Assembly (NCBI RefSeq): GCF_000576305.1
Contig: NZ_BAVZ01000025.1
Location: 1-36,428 of the forward strand
Direction of reading: 5' to 3'
Length of the DNA: 36,428 nucleotides
Source: Paenibacillus pini JCM 16418
GTDB lineage: Bacteria; Bacillota; Bacilli; Paenibacillales; Paenibacillaceae
The notes beneath the pieces are model-generated. The model was not told the origin of the DNA. It saw nothing but the letters and a program-made list of their open reading frames with translations, and ran no database searches. The stretch's first letter is position 1; every line of letters starts with the position of its first letter. A program made the translations under genes and the position numbers. Below, one piece after another: positions 1 to 8,654 of the stretch.

Positions 1-38
1 GTAGGAGGGTACCCTTTTTGTTGTGCGACTTTAAGCTG

Positions 39-284
39 TCAAAATACTAATATCATAATTAACTGGAATATCAGATAGGCGGCAATGCCGCTACCGATCA
101 GTGTTAAACCTGCCTTTTTCTTACCTTGAAAAAAGCGCATGATCGCTAAACTGAACAAAGGTGCAATTACAATTAAAAATAGCAGCACGGTAATAAACAT
201 TTGTGCCGATATATTGGAAGTATCCACGTACGTCACGGACAATCTCTCCATTCGTAAGGTAGACTGAGGGTTTAGATAAGCCAA
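39..284 (-). CDS. small two-helix membrane protein
   Basis: This 81-residue protein of unknown function has two hydrophobic stretches, at about residues 28-50 and 60-80. A short basic loop (GKKKAG) separates them, so it is probably a small integral membrane protein with that loop in the cytoplasm. The first codon is TTG, with only a weak GGGG upstream. An in-frame ATG at residue 12 has no visible ribosome site, so the start is uncertain. It stands alone and is divergent from the aldolase gene. No family is recognised. Confidence 0.55.
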   Translation of the reverse strand: MAYLNPQSTLRMERLSVTYVDTSNISAQMFITVLLFLIVIAPLFSLAIMRFFQGKKKAGLTLIGSGIAAYLIFQLIMILVF

Positions 285-502
285 CCAGCATGTCCCCGTT
301 ATGACTAAATGTATAGCGAATATTTATATTATAGCGAAAGCTGGGTCAAATTTCCGTAGTTTTTAACAATAGATGCGGCAAATTTTAGTCAAAAAAGATT
401 CGATTTATTGTGTATGATTCAAAGAATGGCTATCACGATAGAGGGAACACGCGTAAAATTGCGAATATATGTTGAGATACTTAATCAAGTGGAGGCTGGA
501 AC

Positions 503-1144
503 ATGAATCTGACAGAAGAGTTGTTAGCGGCTAAACTAGTAGCGATTGTAAGAGGAATTACTCGTGAGCAGGCTAAGACAGCGGGTGCTGGACTTGTCGC
601 TGGGGGTATTAGGTTTATGGAAGTGACGATGAATACCGACAAGGCGTTAGATATTATCGGAGATTGGCGTTCACGATATCAGGGCAAAGCTTACGTAGGA
701 GCCGGTACAGTCCTAAACGTGGACATGGCACGAGAAGCAGTCGATGCAGGAGCACAGTTTCTAATATCACCTAATGTGGATACAGCTGTGATCTCTTTTG
801 CCATAGAACGAGGAATTGATATTTGGCCAGGGGCCATGACGCCTACGGAAATTGTGACTGCTTATACAGCAGGTGCTGAGATCATTAAGCTATTCCCCAT
901 GGCAAGCCTGGGATTAGGTTATTTACGTGAAATTAGGGCTCCCCTTAATCATATTCCAATCATGGCAACTGGAGGCGTGACACTGGAGAATATGTCCGAT
1001 TATTTTGCGGCAGGGGCAAGTGCAGTCGGTCTAGGAAGTGCGCTTATGCCCAAAGGCGCGCTTATTAGCGGTGATGTAGAGGCAATACAAAGACAAGTAA
1101 GTAAATTCGTACGTGGAGCAGTGACAACAGAAGTAACCCCATAA
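503..1144 (+). CDS. eda: KDPG/KHG aldolase (2-dehydro-3-deoxy-phosphogluconate aldolase)
   Basis: This is a 213-residue class I aldolase of the KDPG/KHG family. The family cleaves 2-keto-3-deoxy-6-phosphogluconate (or 4-hydroxy-2-oxoglutarate) to pyruvate plus an aldehyde in the cytoplasm. Visible family motifs are IVRG near the N-terminus, MEVTMNT with the catalytic Glu, GAGTVLN, LISPN, and EIIKLFP, whose Lys forms the Schiff base with pyruvate. ATGGGV-like and GLGSAL segments close the TIM barrel. The length is normal for the family. GGAGG lies about 7 bases before the ATG. No kinase or dehydratase partner (kdgK, edd, uxaC) is adjacent, so the sugar-acid pathway it serves cannot be told from context. 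Confidence 0.93.
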   Translation: MNLTEELLAAKLVAIVRGITREQAKTAGAGLVAGGIRFMEVTMNTDKALDIIGDWRSRYQGKAYVGAGTVLNVDMAREAVDAGAQFLISPNVDTAVISFAIERGIDIWPGAMTPTEIVTAYTAGAEIIKLFPMASLGLGYLREIRAPLNHIPIMATGGVTLENMSDYFAAGASAVGLGSALMPKGALISGDVEAIQRQVSKFVRGAVTTEVTP

Positions 1145-1361
1145 TAGGATTTGCTGAGATTTTGTGGACAAAACAGGTGCATAGGCATATATGTGGTTTT
1201 TTGAGAATAGAGTCTTCGAGGAGGCTTATGACGAGGCTAATATATGGTTTGTCTCTTGCGGTCATATGAAGATTAGGTTCAGAATGTGATACAATATATA
1301 CATTATCTTGTTCATATAGGCTTATTGAGAGCTTACGGAAAAGGGAGGGTACTGCATAATC

Positions 1362-2495
1362 ATGAAACGCAATACGTTCCTTAAAGTGCTGTTGATCGGG
1401 GGGCTAGTGGCATGTGCTGTACCCCCTACAATAAATTGGGAAAAGGTGTATGCCCTTACGAGTTCATCATCTAGCGTTCGAAGTGTGGAGGATATTCAAA
1501 AGAAGCTACTTAATGCCATGAATAAGCACCAAGAGTCTGTTGAATTTGAATATTCAGGCAAGACGGATTCGCTCAAGGAACAGCTTAAGAAAGCATTGAG
1601 CAAAGCCATGGAAAGCGACCCATACATTAATTATACCATCGAGAGTTACGGATATTCTTATCGAGGCAATTCCAAGACGGCTCAGGTGACCGTTCAGCTA
1701 AGCTACCGGGAGACCGCTCAGCAGACAGCTTACGTATCCACTCGTGCTAAACAGATCCTTAAGTCGATTATAAAGCCGGGGATGAATGACCATGCCAAGA
1801 TTAAAGCTATTCATGACTGGGTAGTGCTTAATTTGAAATATGACGTAACCCTTCAGAAATACACGGCGTATGATGGCCTAAGTTCAGGAAGTACCGTTTG
1901 TCAGGGATATTCCCTACTGACGTATAAACTGCTGAAAGAGGCGGGGATTACGAATAAAATTGTGGAGGGCTCAGCTACCCCGTCAGATACGGGAGTTAGT
2001 CAGCTTCACGCATGGAATTTAGTCCTTCTAGACGGTGAATGGTACCATTTGGACACAACTTGGGATGATCCTGCCCCTGATCGGCCAGGAGAAATTGGAA
2101 TTGGATATTATATGAGAACAGATGAGCAGATGAGAAGGGATCATCAGTGGACCAAGTCTTATCCTGCTGCTTCGACACTCTACCGAAATACGCTTACAGC
2201 ACTTGCGAATAAGAGCGGCAGTGACCAAGCAATGTATACTAATTTAGAGCGTCAGCTTGAGTACCAGCTATTTAACAAAAGTGAAGTTGTGCATACTACA
2301 GCAGAGCTTAGAGCTAAAGCGAAGCCTGTGATTAAGCAGAAGCAGCATGCATTATTGTTTAGATTTGCAGGTACGGAGAAGCAGCTCATCGATGTATTAC
2401 AGGATTTGTACCCACTTGGTGTTCGTTCGATTTCGTATGTACATAGTCCTTTTGAAGACACAGGTGATTTAAAGGTATATGTAACGTGGAAATGA
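1362..2495 (+). CDS. secreted transglutaminase-like domain protein
   Basis: A 377-residue exported protein with a basic start and a hydrophobic core at residues 7-20. The Cys at 18 could be a lipoprotein cysteine, but the preceding residues fit a lipobox poorly. A transglutaminase-like cysteine protease fold occupies about residues 140-240. The likely triad is visible: Cys180 in TVCQGYS, His216 in LHAWN, and Asp231 in WYHLDTTWDDP. Bacterial members of this superfamily act on peptides or cell-wall-associated proteins; the substrate here is unknown. The ends (residues 40-135 and 260-377) show no recognised domain. GGGAGGG precedes the ATG. It ends before a strong bidirectional terminator shared with the convergent permease gene. 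Confidence 0.85.
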   Translation: MKRNTFLKVLLIGGLVACAVPPTINWEKVYALTSSSSSVRSVEDIQKKLLNAMNKHQESVEFEYSGKTDSLKEQLKKALSKAMESDPYINYTIESYGYSYRGNSKTAQVTVQLSYRETAQQTAYVSTRAKQILKSIIKPGMNDHAKIKAIHDWVVLNLKYDVTLQKYTAYDGLSSGSTVCQGYSLLTYKLLKEAGITNKIVEGSATPSDTGVSQLHAWNLVLLDGEWYHLDTTWDDPAPDRPGEIGIGYYMRTDEQMRRDHQWTKSYPAASTLYRNTLTALANKSGSDQAMYTNLERQLEYQLFNKSEVVHTTAELRAKAKPVIKQKQHALLFRFAGTEKQLIDVLQDLYPLGVRSISYVHSPFEDTGDLKVYVTWK

Positions 2496-2533
2496 ATATA
2501 GGAACTTTATAAATCAGCTTATATGTATGTACC

Positions 2534-2584
2534 AAAAACCCCCTGTAACGCAGGCTATTTATCCGGCGTTACAAGGGGTTTTTA
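2534..2584. terminator. bidirectional intrinsic terminator
   Basis: CCCCTGTAACGC pairs with GCGTTACAAGGGG (one mismatch or bulge). The hairpin is flanked by A-runs on the left and T-runs on the right. It lies between the convergent transglutaminase and permease genes and can end both transcripts. Confidence 0.85.
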
Positions 2585-2591
2585 TATTTAT

Positions 2592-4061
2592 TTAGTTCTC
2601 TGAAGCAGGACGGGTAGTTAAATCGCATTGATCTAAAGGAATGATTCGGCTTCTCTTTTTCAATCTATATCCGAGCCAGATGGCAAGGAATAGAGGCACA
2701 CTTATATACGAAACCAGAATACCGTACCAATCAATCGAACGTCCTGTGAAAGCACCCAAGTTCTGACCTGCAATGGCAATCAAGCACAGAATAAAGGCGA
2801 AGATGGGACCAAATGGGAACCAGCGCGCACGGTAAGGAAGCTCGTCAAGTGAATGACCCTGGGCTACGAAAGCTTTGCGGAATCGGAAATGACACACGGC
2901 AATGCCCAGCCAATTGATAAATCCGCACATGCCTGAAGCATTTAATAGCCAGTTATAGACCACGCCATCACCGAAGAAAGATGCTAGGAAGGCGAGCATA
3001 CCAATGCCAGTAGTCAGTAACAGGGCATTGATAGGAACCCCGCGACTATTTAACTTACCGAGTTTTTTAGGTGCAAGACCATCCTTGGCCATTGCGTATA
3101 GGACCCGAGTTGAAGCATACATACCGGAGTTGCCAGCTGAGAGAACGGAGCTCAGGATCACCGCGTTCATGACGGAAGCGGCAAAGGCGAGTCCAGCCTT
3201 CTCAAACACGAGTGTAAAAGGACTGACTCCGATATTTTCTAGATTATTCATAATCAAATTAGGGTTGGTATATGGAATCAGTAAACCAATGACAATGATG
3301 GAGAAGATATAGAAGATGAGGATTCTCCAGAACACTTGTTTAATGGCTCGGGGCACATTTTTACGAGGATTCTCACTTTCACCAGCAGCTACACCAATTA
3401 GCTCAGTTCCTTGAAAGGAGAAGCCGGCAGCCATAAAGACCCCGATAAAAGCAAAAAATCCACCATGGAATGAGCTTCCGCCTAGATTAAAGTTACTTAG
3501 TCCTACAGGCTTGCCGCCGAAGATACCGAAGATCATCAGCACACCAAGCGTCAGGAACAGAACTACGGTAACAATTTTAATAATAGCAAACCAATATTCG
3601 GATTCACCGTAGCCTTTGGCGGATAAGAAATTCAGTCCAAACATCAGTACCAGAAACAATAGACTCCATAGAATAGAAGATGAATGTGGAAACCAGTATT
3701 TGATAATGACGGTCGCGGCAGCAAGTTCTGCAGCAATCGTTATCGCCCAGTTGTACCAGAAGTTCCATCCTACCGCAAAGCCAAAGGCTGGACTTACAAA
3801 GCGGGAAGCATAAGTGCTGAAAGAACCTGACTCAGGCATATAGGTTGCAAGCTCGCCGAGACTTGTCATGAGAAAATAAACCATCAACCCAACGGCGATA
3901 TAGGCCAAGATAGCACCACCGGGTCCAGAGGAGGATATAGCACTGCCGCTGGCTAAGAATAGTCCTGTTCCTATAGAACCTCCAAGCGCGATCATGGTCA
4001 TATGTCTTGCTTTTAAGCTTTGTTTCAGTGATTCTGCAGGCGGTTTCTTGCTACTAAACAT
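2592..4061 (-). CDS. lysP: lysine-specific permease (LysP-type, APC superfamily)
   Basis: A 489-residue polytopic amino acid permease with about 12 membrane segments, probably importing lysine with protons. The N-terminal signature (KARHMTMIALGGSIGTGLF), MVYFLMTSLGELATYMP, and the WNFWYNWAIT segment resemble LysP of the amino acid transporter (AAT) family closely. A lysine riboswitch in the leader independently supports the substrate. Two ATGs are possible. The first, at 4073, directly abuts AGAAGGG with no spacing. The second, at 4061, is 12 bases away and is preferred here. The start is therefore uncertain by four residues. It is a single-gene transcription unit, convergent with the transglutaminase gene. 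Confidence 0.93.
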   Translation of the reverse strand: MFSSKKPPAESLKQSLKARHMTMIALGGSIGTGLFLASGSAISSSGPGGAILAYIAVGLMVYFLMTSLGELATYMPESGSFSTYASRFVSPAFGFAVGWNFWYNWAITIAAELAAATVIIKYWFPHSSSILWSLLFLVLMFGLNFLSAKGYGESEYWFAIIKIVTVVLFLTLGVLMIFGIFGGKPVGLSNFNLGGSSFHGGFFAFIGVFMAAGFSFQGTELIGVAAGESENPRKNVPRAIKQVFWRILIFYIFSIIVIGLLIPYTNPNLIMNNLENIGVSPFTLVFEKAGLAFAASVMNAVILSSVLSAGNSGMYASTRVLYAMAKDGLAPKKLGKLNSRGVPINALLLTTGIGMLAFLASFFGDGVVYNWLLNASGMCGFINWLGIAVCHFRFRKAFVAQGHSLDELPYRARWFPFGPIFAFILCLIAIAGQNLGAFTGRSIDWYGILVSYISVPLFLAIWLGYRLKKRSRIIPLDQCDLTTRPASEN

Positions 4062-4132
4062 AAATATGTTCATCCCTTCTAAAATAACTTTAGAACCAAA
4101 TCAAGGAGGGTGGATTCGCTTGTTTTGATGAC

Positions 4133-4164
4133 AAAAAGACCGCAGGCATGGACATGCCGCGGTC
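4133..4164 (-). terminator. riboswitch-associated intrinsic terminator
   Basis: On the minus strand GACCGCGGCATG pairs with CATGCCTGCGGTC around a two-base loop and is followed by TTTTT. It lies between the lysine aptamer and the permease start. This is the position expected for an expression platform working by transcription attenuation: lysine bound gives termination. Confidence 0.9.
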
Positions 4165-4197
4165 TACTTAATCACAATAACTCACGCATCCTTGACT

Positions 4198-4399
4198 CCA
4201 TGAAAGATAGCTCAACACGACTTCTTCAAGAGAAAAAGTCGCGACAGTTCTGCTCCTTTCGGCAACAGACCCAGCATGGAGATCATCTGAGCAGATCTTC
4301 ACACTTCGGCGGAAGGCGCCTTTCAGTCGTGAATCATAGGCGGCTCTTACGCCTCATCACGTCTTACTCATCACTTCCGCAACCTCTACCTCATCTTGG
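4198..4399 (-). promoter_or_regulatory. lysine riboswitch (L box) aptamer upstream of lysP
   Basis: Reading the minus strand, the conserved L-box blocks appear in order: GATGAGGTAGAGGTTGCG at the 5' end, GATGAGGCG, ACTGAAAGGCGCC, CCGCCGAAG, GCTGGGTCTGTTGCCGAAAGG, AACTGTC, and GAGCTATCTTTC closing P1. The 3' block (4198-4213) pairs imperfectly with the 5' block (4383-4399). The spacing, about 200 nt, fits a five-helix lysine aptamer. The terminator downstream and the LysP-type gene it controls agree with a lysine-responsive OFF switch. Pairing was judged by eye, not folded by program. Confidence 0.93.
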
Positions 4400-4420
4400 T
4401 AGGATGAGGTTATATCTTTA

Positions 4421-4426
4421 ATTATA
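4421..4426 (-). promoter_or_regulatory. probable -10 element of the lysP leader promoter
   Basis: TATAAT on the minus strand lies about 20 bases before the L-box 5' strand, placing the transcript start near 4413. No convincing -35 box is seen at 16-18 bases; a TTGATT lies too far upstream. Confidence 0.45.
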
Positions 4427-4508
4427 TTGAATTGACTATACTCTATCCTAATCAATCATATCTTATTATTCAAATGGTTATATCTAACAAATACATTCAT
4501 TTGATGGA

Positions 4509-5645
4509 TTAAGTTCGGGTACGTTTAGCCATTTGCTGCCACACTGTACCTGCAGCTTGTTCACCAGATTCGATGCGCTCGAGGGCCATTCTAGCCTGAA
4601 GGCTAACTTCAAATTCAGGATCATGAATCGCTTCTTCAAGTGCAGAACGGGCTTCCTCTGTGCCGAGTTCATACAAGAAGCGGGCTGCACGCCAGCGGAC
4701 AAGTTTGCTGCTGTCTTTAAGCGTTGCTTGCATCGCAGGTGTGGCAACGGGATCACCAATATCGGATAACGTATCGCCAGCCGCACGTCGTACCGCGGGA
4801 GAGCTATCCTTAAGTGCTTCATAGAGCAGATCCATGGCAGCTGGTGTGCGTAAATCCCCGAGATAGACAACGGCTAGACGACGAGTTTGCATTTTCTCAT
4901 CATGCAGGGCGGTTTCGATATAGTGTAACCGTTCAGGAGTCGGCTCCATAGCATCGAAAGCCGCATAGCGGATGCGCCAGTCGCTACTTTGTAGTGCATC
5001 TTTCAGCTCCGAATCACTTAATTCGCCACGTTCTTCCACGAACTCCTCATTGCTTGTTCCATGAGCGATCGCCTGCTTAATAACCTGTTTCAACCGTGCT
5101 TCAGGAAATGCTGCCTCAAGCTCCTGCTCAATATCACGTGCAATATCTTCCAACTCACCGTACCTCACACCATAGTCTTTAAGCTTACGTTCCTTAATCA
5201 TCGTTTGTGCAGCGACTTCCATGACTGCATCGGTGAACCGCTGTGGAAGGGCAGTGCGCGCTTCATTCATACCGGATTTAACCCGGATTTGCATTGGAAT
5301 ACCACGGAAGAACTGCACCAAAACTTCAGCTTCACCAAAATGGTCAGGGGCATCTGGTTCGATCTCCGTGTTGCCACTCTGGGAACTCTCTTGTCCAAAT
5401 CGTTCCTGCACTTCACCTAGTATTACCGACCAGTCTGCCGTTCCTTTGCGTTCCAGAGCTACGAAATCCAAAGTGTGAAATACACTTTTCACTCCATCGA
5501 TATGCAGTAATTCACGAATCCATGCAGGAGCAGAGCGCTCATTATCCAGTGTATATGTCTTACGGATCCCGGGCTCCAGACTTTCGTCCAGATGGAGCTT
5601 CATAGAGTTGGGACTCGGGGTAGGTTCAATAAATTTAATCTTCAT
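4509..5645 (-). CDS. CvfC/YpgR-type protein: NifU N-like domain plus HEAT repeats
   Basis: A 378-residue cytoplasmic protein. Residues 1-85 look like the Nfu/NifU N-terminal domain (PTPSPNSMKLHLD and a VFHTLDFVALERKG segment). The C-terminal ~170 residues form HEAT/PBS-lyase-type repeats, with phrases such as DWRIRYAAFDAM, TRRLAVVYLGDL, PAVRRAAGDTLSDIGD, and KLVRWRAARFLYELG. This matches the family of Bacillus YpgR and staphylococcal CvfC ('conserved virulence factor C'), whose biochemical role is not established. The missing NifU CxxC domain argues against direct Fe-S scaffolding. AAGGAGG precedes the ATG. It is monocistronic by layout, with no obvious terminator at its 3' end. Confidence 0.85.
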   Translation of the reverse strand: MKIKFIEPTPSPNSMKLHLDESLEPGIRKTYTLDNERSAPAWIRELLHIDGVKSVFHTLDFVALERKGTADWSVILGEVQERFGQESSQSGNTEIEPDAPDHFGEAEVLVQFFRGIPMQIRVKSGMNEARTALPQRFTDAVMEVAAQTMIKERKLKDYGVRYGELEDIARDIEQELEAAFPEARLKQVIKQAIAHGTSNEEFVEERGELSDSELKDALQSSDWRIRYAAFDAMEPTPERLHYIETALHDEKMQTRRLAVVYLGDLRTPAAMDLLYEALKDSSPAVRRAAGDTLSDIGDPVATPAMQATLKDSSKLVRWRAARFLYELGTEEARSALEEAIHDPEFEVSLQARMALERIESGEQAAGTVWQQMAKRTRT

Positions 5646-5847
5646 AAGAATAGCCTCCTTCGAACTGCATTGTTCAATCTGTTTCTTATTTTACCTTATT
5701 TCATTCATAAACATAAACGTGTGCGAGATATAAGCAATTTTTTTATACGAATTGGATAACCGTAGGGTAATAAAGCCAAACTATCTAGGAGTGCCCAGTT
5801 CTAGAAAAATTCCCGGTATCTGAGGGCATGTATATCCACGGAGGTTG

Positions 5848-5967
5848 ATGGCTCTGAATTTCAAAAAACAGGAGAAAACACTGATTGTTATATGTTTAAT
5901 TATTGCTGCAATCTGTCTATACGGTGCGATTAAAGGCTTTTCACGTTACATGCATTATTTTGGCTAG
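5848..5967 (+). CDS. small single-span membrane protein upstream of cydA
   Basis: A 39-codon ORF with one hydrophobic helix (about residues 12-28) between a Lys-rich N-terminus (FKKQEK) and a basic, aromatic C-terminus (FSRYMHYFG). GGAGG lies just before the start, with rather short spacing. An in-frame TTG directly precedes the ATG. It ends 37 bases before cydA with no terminator between, so it is probably the first gene of the cyd transcript. It is not the known CydS, which lies downstream of cydB. A role as an accessory or assembly peptide for the oxidase is a guess. No family is recognised. Confidence 0.5.
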   Translation: MALNFKKQEKTLIVICLIIAAICLYGAIKGFSRYMHYFG

Positions 5968-6004
5968 CTGCTACCACGATTGAAGAAGGAGTTGAGATAC
6001 GGTT

Positions 6005-7351
6005 ATGTCATCCCTAGATCCTGTCCTGCTGAGCCGGATTCTGACAGGACTTACGTTGTTTGTCCATATTATATTTGCTTCTCTAGGTGTAGGCATCCCC
6101 GTGATGATCGCTCTTGCTGAATGGCGAGGCATTCGTACTAAGGATCCGCACTATACGTTACTTGCAAGGCGCTGGGCTAGAGGATTTGTTATCACGGTAG
6201 CTGTAGGCGTGGTCACAGGAACCTCTATCGGTCTTCAGCTAAGCCTACTGTGGCCTACATTTATGCGGGTGGCAGGACAAGCTATTGCTTTACCGCTGTT
6301 CATGGAGACATTTGCCTTCTTTATTGAAGCGATCTTCTTAGGGATTTATTTGTATACGTGGGAGCGGTTTACGAACAGGATGACGCACTTGCTGCTGCTT
6401 ATTCCTGTTGCCCTTGGATCATCAGCTTCGGCGGTATTTATAACGACAGTGAATTCGTTTATGAATGCACCACAAGGCTTCACATTGTCAGATGGCATAC
6501 TGACTGATATTAATCCGATTGCTGCCATGCTCAATACAGCTACGCCCACGAAGGTTACTCATGTACTGGTGTCTTCGTATACCATGTGCGCCGGTGTGTT
6601 AGCGGGACTTGCTGCCTTCTCTATTGCGAGAGGAAACAAGCATATGTACTTCAAGAAGGCTCTAAAACTAACGGTAATTTCAACTTTTGTATTTGCGATT
6701 GCAACTGCGATTATCGGAGATTTCTCGGGTAAATACTTAGCTAAGTATCAGCCAGAGAAATTGGCAGCAGGCGAATGGCATTTCGATACGAGTGCATATG
6801 CCACATTGGTATACGGCGGAGTGCTGGATGAGAATAACGAAGTAAAGTTTGGTCTCAAAATCCCTTATGCGCTCAGTATATTAGCAGGTAATGCGCTAAA
6901 TACCGAAGTGATTGGACTGAACGAATTTCCAGAGGACGAACGGCCGCCGCTGTCTATTCACTATTTTTTCGATACGATGGTAACGCTTGGTGTTCTACTT
7001 GTCGTAATACCTCTGATCTATATGTTACGTAAAAGATTGCCGGGTAAAAAAGTGTATCCGCAGTGGATGATGATTGGACTCATGGCACTAGGTCCCTTAT
7101 CGCTGACAGCGATTGAGGTGGGCTGGATGTATGCGGAAGTCGGCAGACAGCCATGGATCATGAGGGGATATATGAAAGTAACCGAAGCGGCAACGACATC
7201 TACCAATGTAGGCTGGATGTTAATTCTGTTCATTTTGCTGTATCTCGTCCTTTGCTTCTCATGTATTAAAGTGCTTAGTAAGCTATTTCGGAATAAAAAT
7301 GCGATCGATGAGATGAAAATGCTTGGCATCGAAGGAGGAGAACGCAAATGA
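6005..7351 (+). CDS. cydA: cytochrome bd ubiquinol/menaquinol oxidase subunit I
   Basis: The 448-residue haem-bearing subunit of the bd-type quinol oxidase, which reduces O2 to water in the membrane. Visible landmarks are His21 (high-spin haem b595 ligand position), the acidic helix ETFAFFIEAIF (Glu101, Glu108), His186 and Met325 (positions of the b558 ligands), and the quinol-site signature GRQPW at 380-384. The Q-loop is the short type seen in Bacillales enzymes such as that of Geobacillus. AAGGAG lies 13 bases before the ATG. The 3' end overlaps cydB by four bases (ATGA), indicating translational coupling. No cydCD genes follow. Confidence 0.96.
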   Translation: MSSLDPVLLSRILTGLTLFVHIIFASLGVGIPVMIALAEWRGIRTKDPHYTLLARRWARGFVITVAVGVVTGTSIGLQLSLLWPTFMRVAGQAIALPLFMETFAFFIEAIFLGIYLYTWERFTNRMTHLLLLIPVALGSSASAVFITTVNSFMNAPQGFTLSDGILTDINPIAAMLNTATPTKVTHVLVSSYTMCAGVLAGLAAFSIARGNKHMYFKKALKLTVISTFVFAIATAIIGDFSGKYLAKYQPEKLAAGEWHFDTSAYATLVYGGVLDENNEVKFGLKIPYALSILAGNALNTEVIGLNEFPEDERPPLSIHYFFDTMVTLGVLLVVIPLIYMLRKRLPGKKVYPQWMMIGLMALGPLSLTAIEVGWMYAEVGRQPWIMRGYMKVTEAATTSTNVGWMLILFILLYLVLCFSCIKVLSKLFRNKNAIDEMKMLGIEGGERK

Positions 7352-8379
7352 ACTATGAAATTGTAGGCATTACCGTACTGTGGATCTTCCTCTTCGGGTA
7401 CATGATTGTAGCTTCGATTGATTTTGGTGCAGGATTCTTCAGCTTCTATAGTGTCGTACTCGGTCACGAGAACAAGGTGCACAATATTATACAGCGTTAC
7501 TTGTCCCCCGTTTGGGAAGTGACAAATGTATTTCTCGTGTTCTTCTATGTAGGTTTAGTCGGTTTCTTTCCGGATGCTGCTTACTATTATGGTACGGCGT
7601 TGCTCGTTCCAGGGAGTTTGGTTATCGTCATGCTGGCTATACGGGGTGTATATTATGCTTTCAATACGTATGGCGTAAGTAAAGAGAATAACAAATTATA
7701 CATGGCACTTTATGGTGCGACAGGTATCCTAATTCCGGCTGCATTATCAACGATTCTCGCCATTTCTGAGGGTGGAATCATCGGGATGCGAGATGGGAAT
7801 GTCATTGTTCACTGGGTTACGTTTTTTAGAAATCCCTACACATGGTCTGTTATTCTATTGGCACTCGTGAGTGTTCTGTATATTTCAGCCATGTTCTTGA
7901 CCTTTTATGCGAAACGAAGCGGGGACAAAGAAGCTTTTGAAATCATTAGAAGGTATGCACTTGCTTGGAGTGGACCAACCATTCTGGCTTCTTTACTCGC
8001 ATTCTTTCAAATAAACAAGCAAAATCCTGAACATTTTCAGGCGATGCTACATATTGCTTGGATGTTTGTTGCTTCATTTGTATGCTTCGTGCTAGCTGTA
8101 TATTTTGTATGGAAAAGAATCCATCTGGGTTGGTCATTTATCTTTGTCATGCTTCAGTTCGCCTTCGCTTGGTTTGGTTACGGACGTTCCCATCTGCCAT
8201 ATGTTTTGTATAAGTACATTAACATTTACGAGAATTTCACGAATGATACGATGGCGATCGCATTGATATCTGCTTTTAGTCTGGGAATTATCGTACTTGT
8301 ACCTTCGTTGATATTAATTATGCGGCTGTTTTTATTTGATGCTAAATATATCCGAGGGAGCTCAGATAAGAAAGGGTGA
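7348..8379 (+). CDS. cydB: cytochrome bd oxidase subunit II
   Basis: The 343-residue partner subunit, with about nine membrane helices and no haem ligands expected. The N-terminal IVASIDFGAGFFS segment and the PVWEVTNVFLVFF block are typical of CydB. GGAGG precedes the ATG, which overlaps the cydA stop (ATGA). It is followed six bases later by cydS, so the three are one operon. The length is normal for the short-Q-loop Bacillales enzymes. Confidence 0.95.
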   Translation: MNYEIVGITVLWIFLFGYMIVASIDFGAGFFSFYSVVLGHENKVHNIIQRYLSPVWEVTNVFLVFFYVGLVGFFPDAAYYYGTALLVPGSLVIVMLAIRGVYYAFNTYGVSKENNKLYMALYGATGILIPAALSTILAISEGGIIGMRDGNVIVHWVTFFRNPYTWSVILLALVSVLYISAMFLTFYAKRSGDKEAFEIIRRYALAWSGPTILASLLAFFQINKQNPEHFQAMLHIAWMFVASFVCFVLAVYFVWKRIHLGWSFIFVMLQFAFAWFGYGRSHLPYVLYKYINIYENFTNDTMAIALISAFSLGIIVLVPSLILIMRLFLFDAKYIRGSSDKKG

Positions 8380-8385
8380 AGAGGC

Positions 8386-8487
8386 GTGGAAGATTTCTCA
8401 ATATTTTTTGCACCGATGCTGATTGTGGTCGTGTCCATTTTCTTTCTGGCGATCTATACTGTCAAGTATAAGGACCCTTCGGAATAG
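8386..8487 (+). CDS. cydS: cytochrome bd oxidase small subunit CydS
   Basis: A 33-residue single-span peptide starting at GTG, reading MEDFSIFFAPMLIVVVSIFF and then a basic tail ending KYKDPSE. The length, the APM motif followed by a Val-rich helix, and the position directly after cydB match CydS, the third subunit first seen in the Geobacillus bd oxidase structure. A purine-rich GGGTGAAGAGG lies before the GTG. A terminator follows. It is well below usual ORF-size cut-offs. Confidence 0.85.
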   Translation: MEDFSIFFAPMLIVVVSIFFLAIYTVKYKDPSE

Positions 8488-8522
8488 GACATCATGACAT
8501 GTGAATACAATAGGAGCGAATC

Positions 8523-8548
8523 ATTCCCGGGGAACCGGGAATTTTTTT
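8523..8548 (+). terminator. cyd operon terminator
   Basis: Perfect eight-base stem ATTCCCGG/CCGGGAAT around a GGAA tetraloop, followed by seven Ts, 35 bases after the cydS stop. Confidence 0.92.
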
Positions 8549-8654
8549 GCGTAGAGGTAATACGTGAGGCTGTGACGAATGATGTGGTACAACCGGTTTT
8601 ATATCGGGTAATTTGGATATATACTTCCGTAATTTCGGAGAAGGAGGGGTAACC

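Noticed and set aside
4110..4421. 103-codon plus-strand ORF
   Set aside because: It lies across the antisense of the lysine riboswitch and terminator and has no coding character.
5061..5605. Overlapping plus-strand ORFs of 85-119 codons
   Set aside because: They are antisense shadows of the CvfC/YpgR-type gene, which has clear HEAT repeats and a strong ribosome site.
5690..5840. Rex-type operator upstream of the cyd operon
   Set aside because: Redox control is common for cyd genes, but no TTGTGA...TCACAA palindrome was visible.
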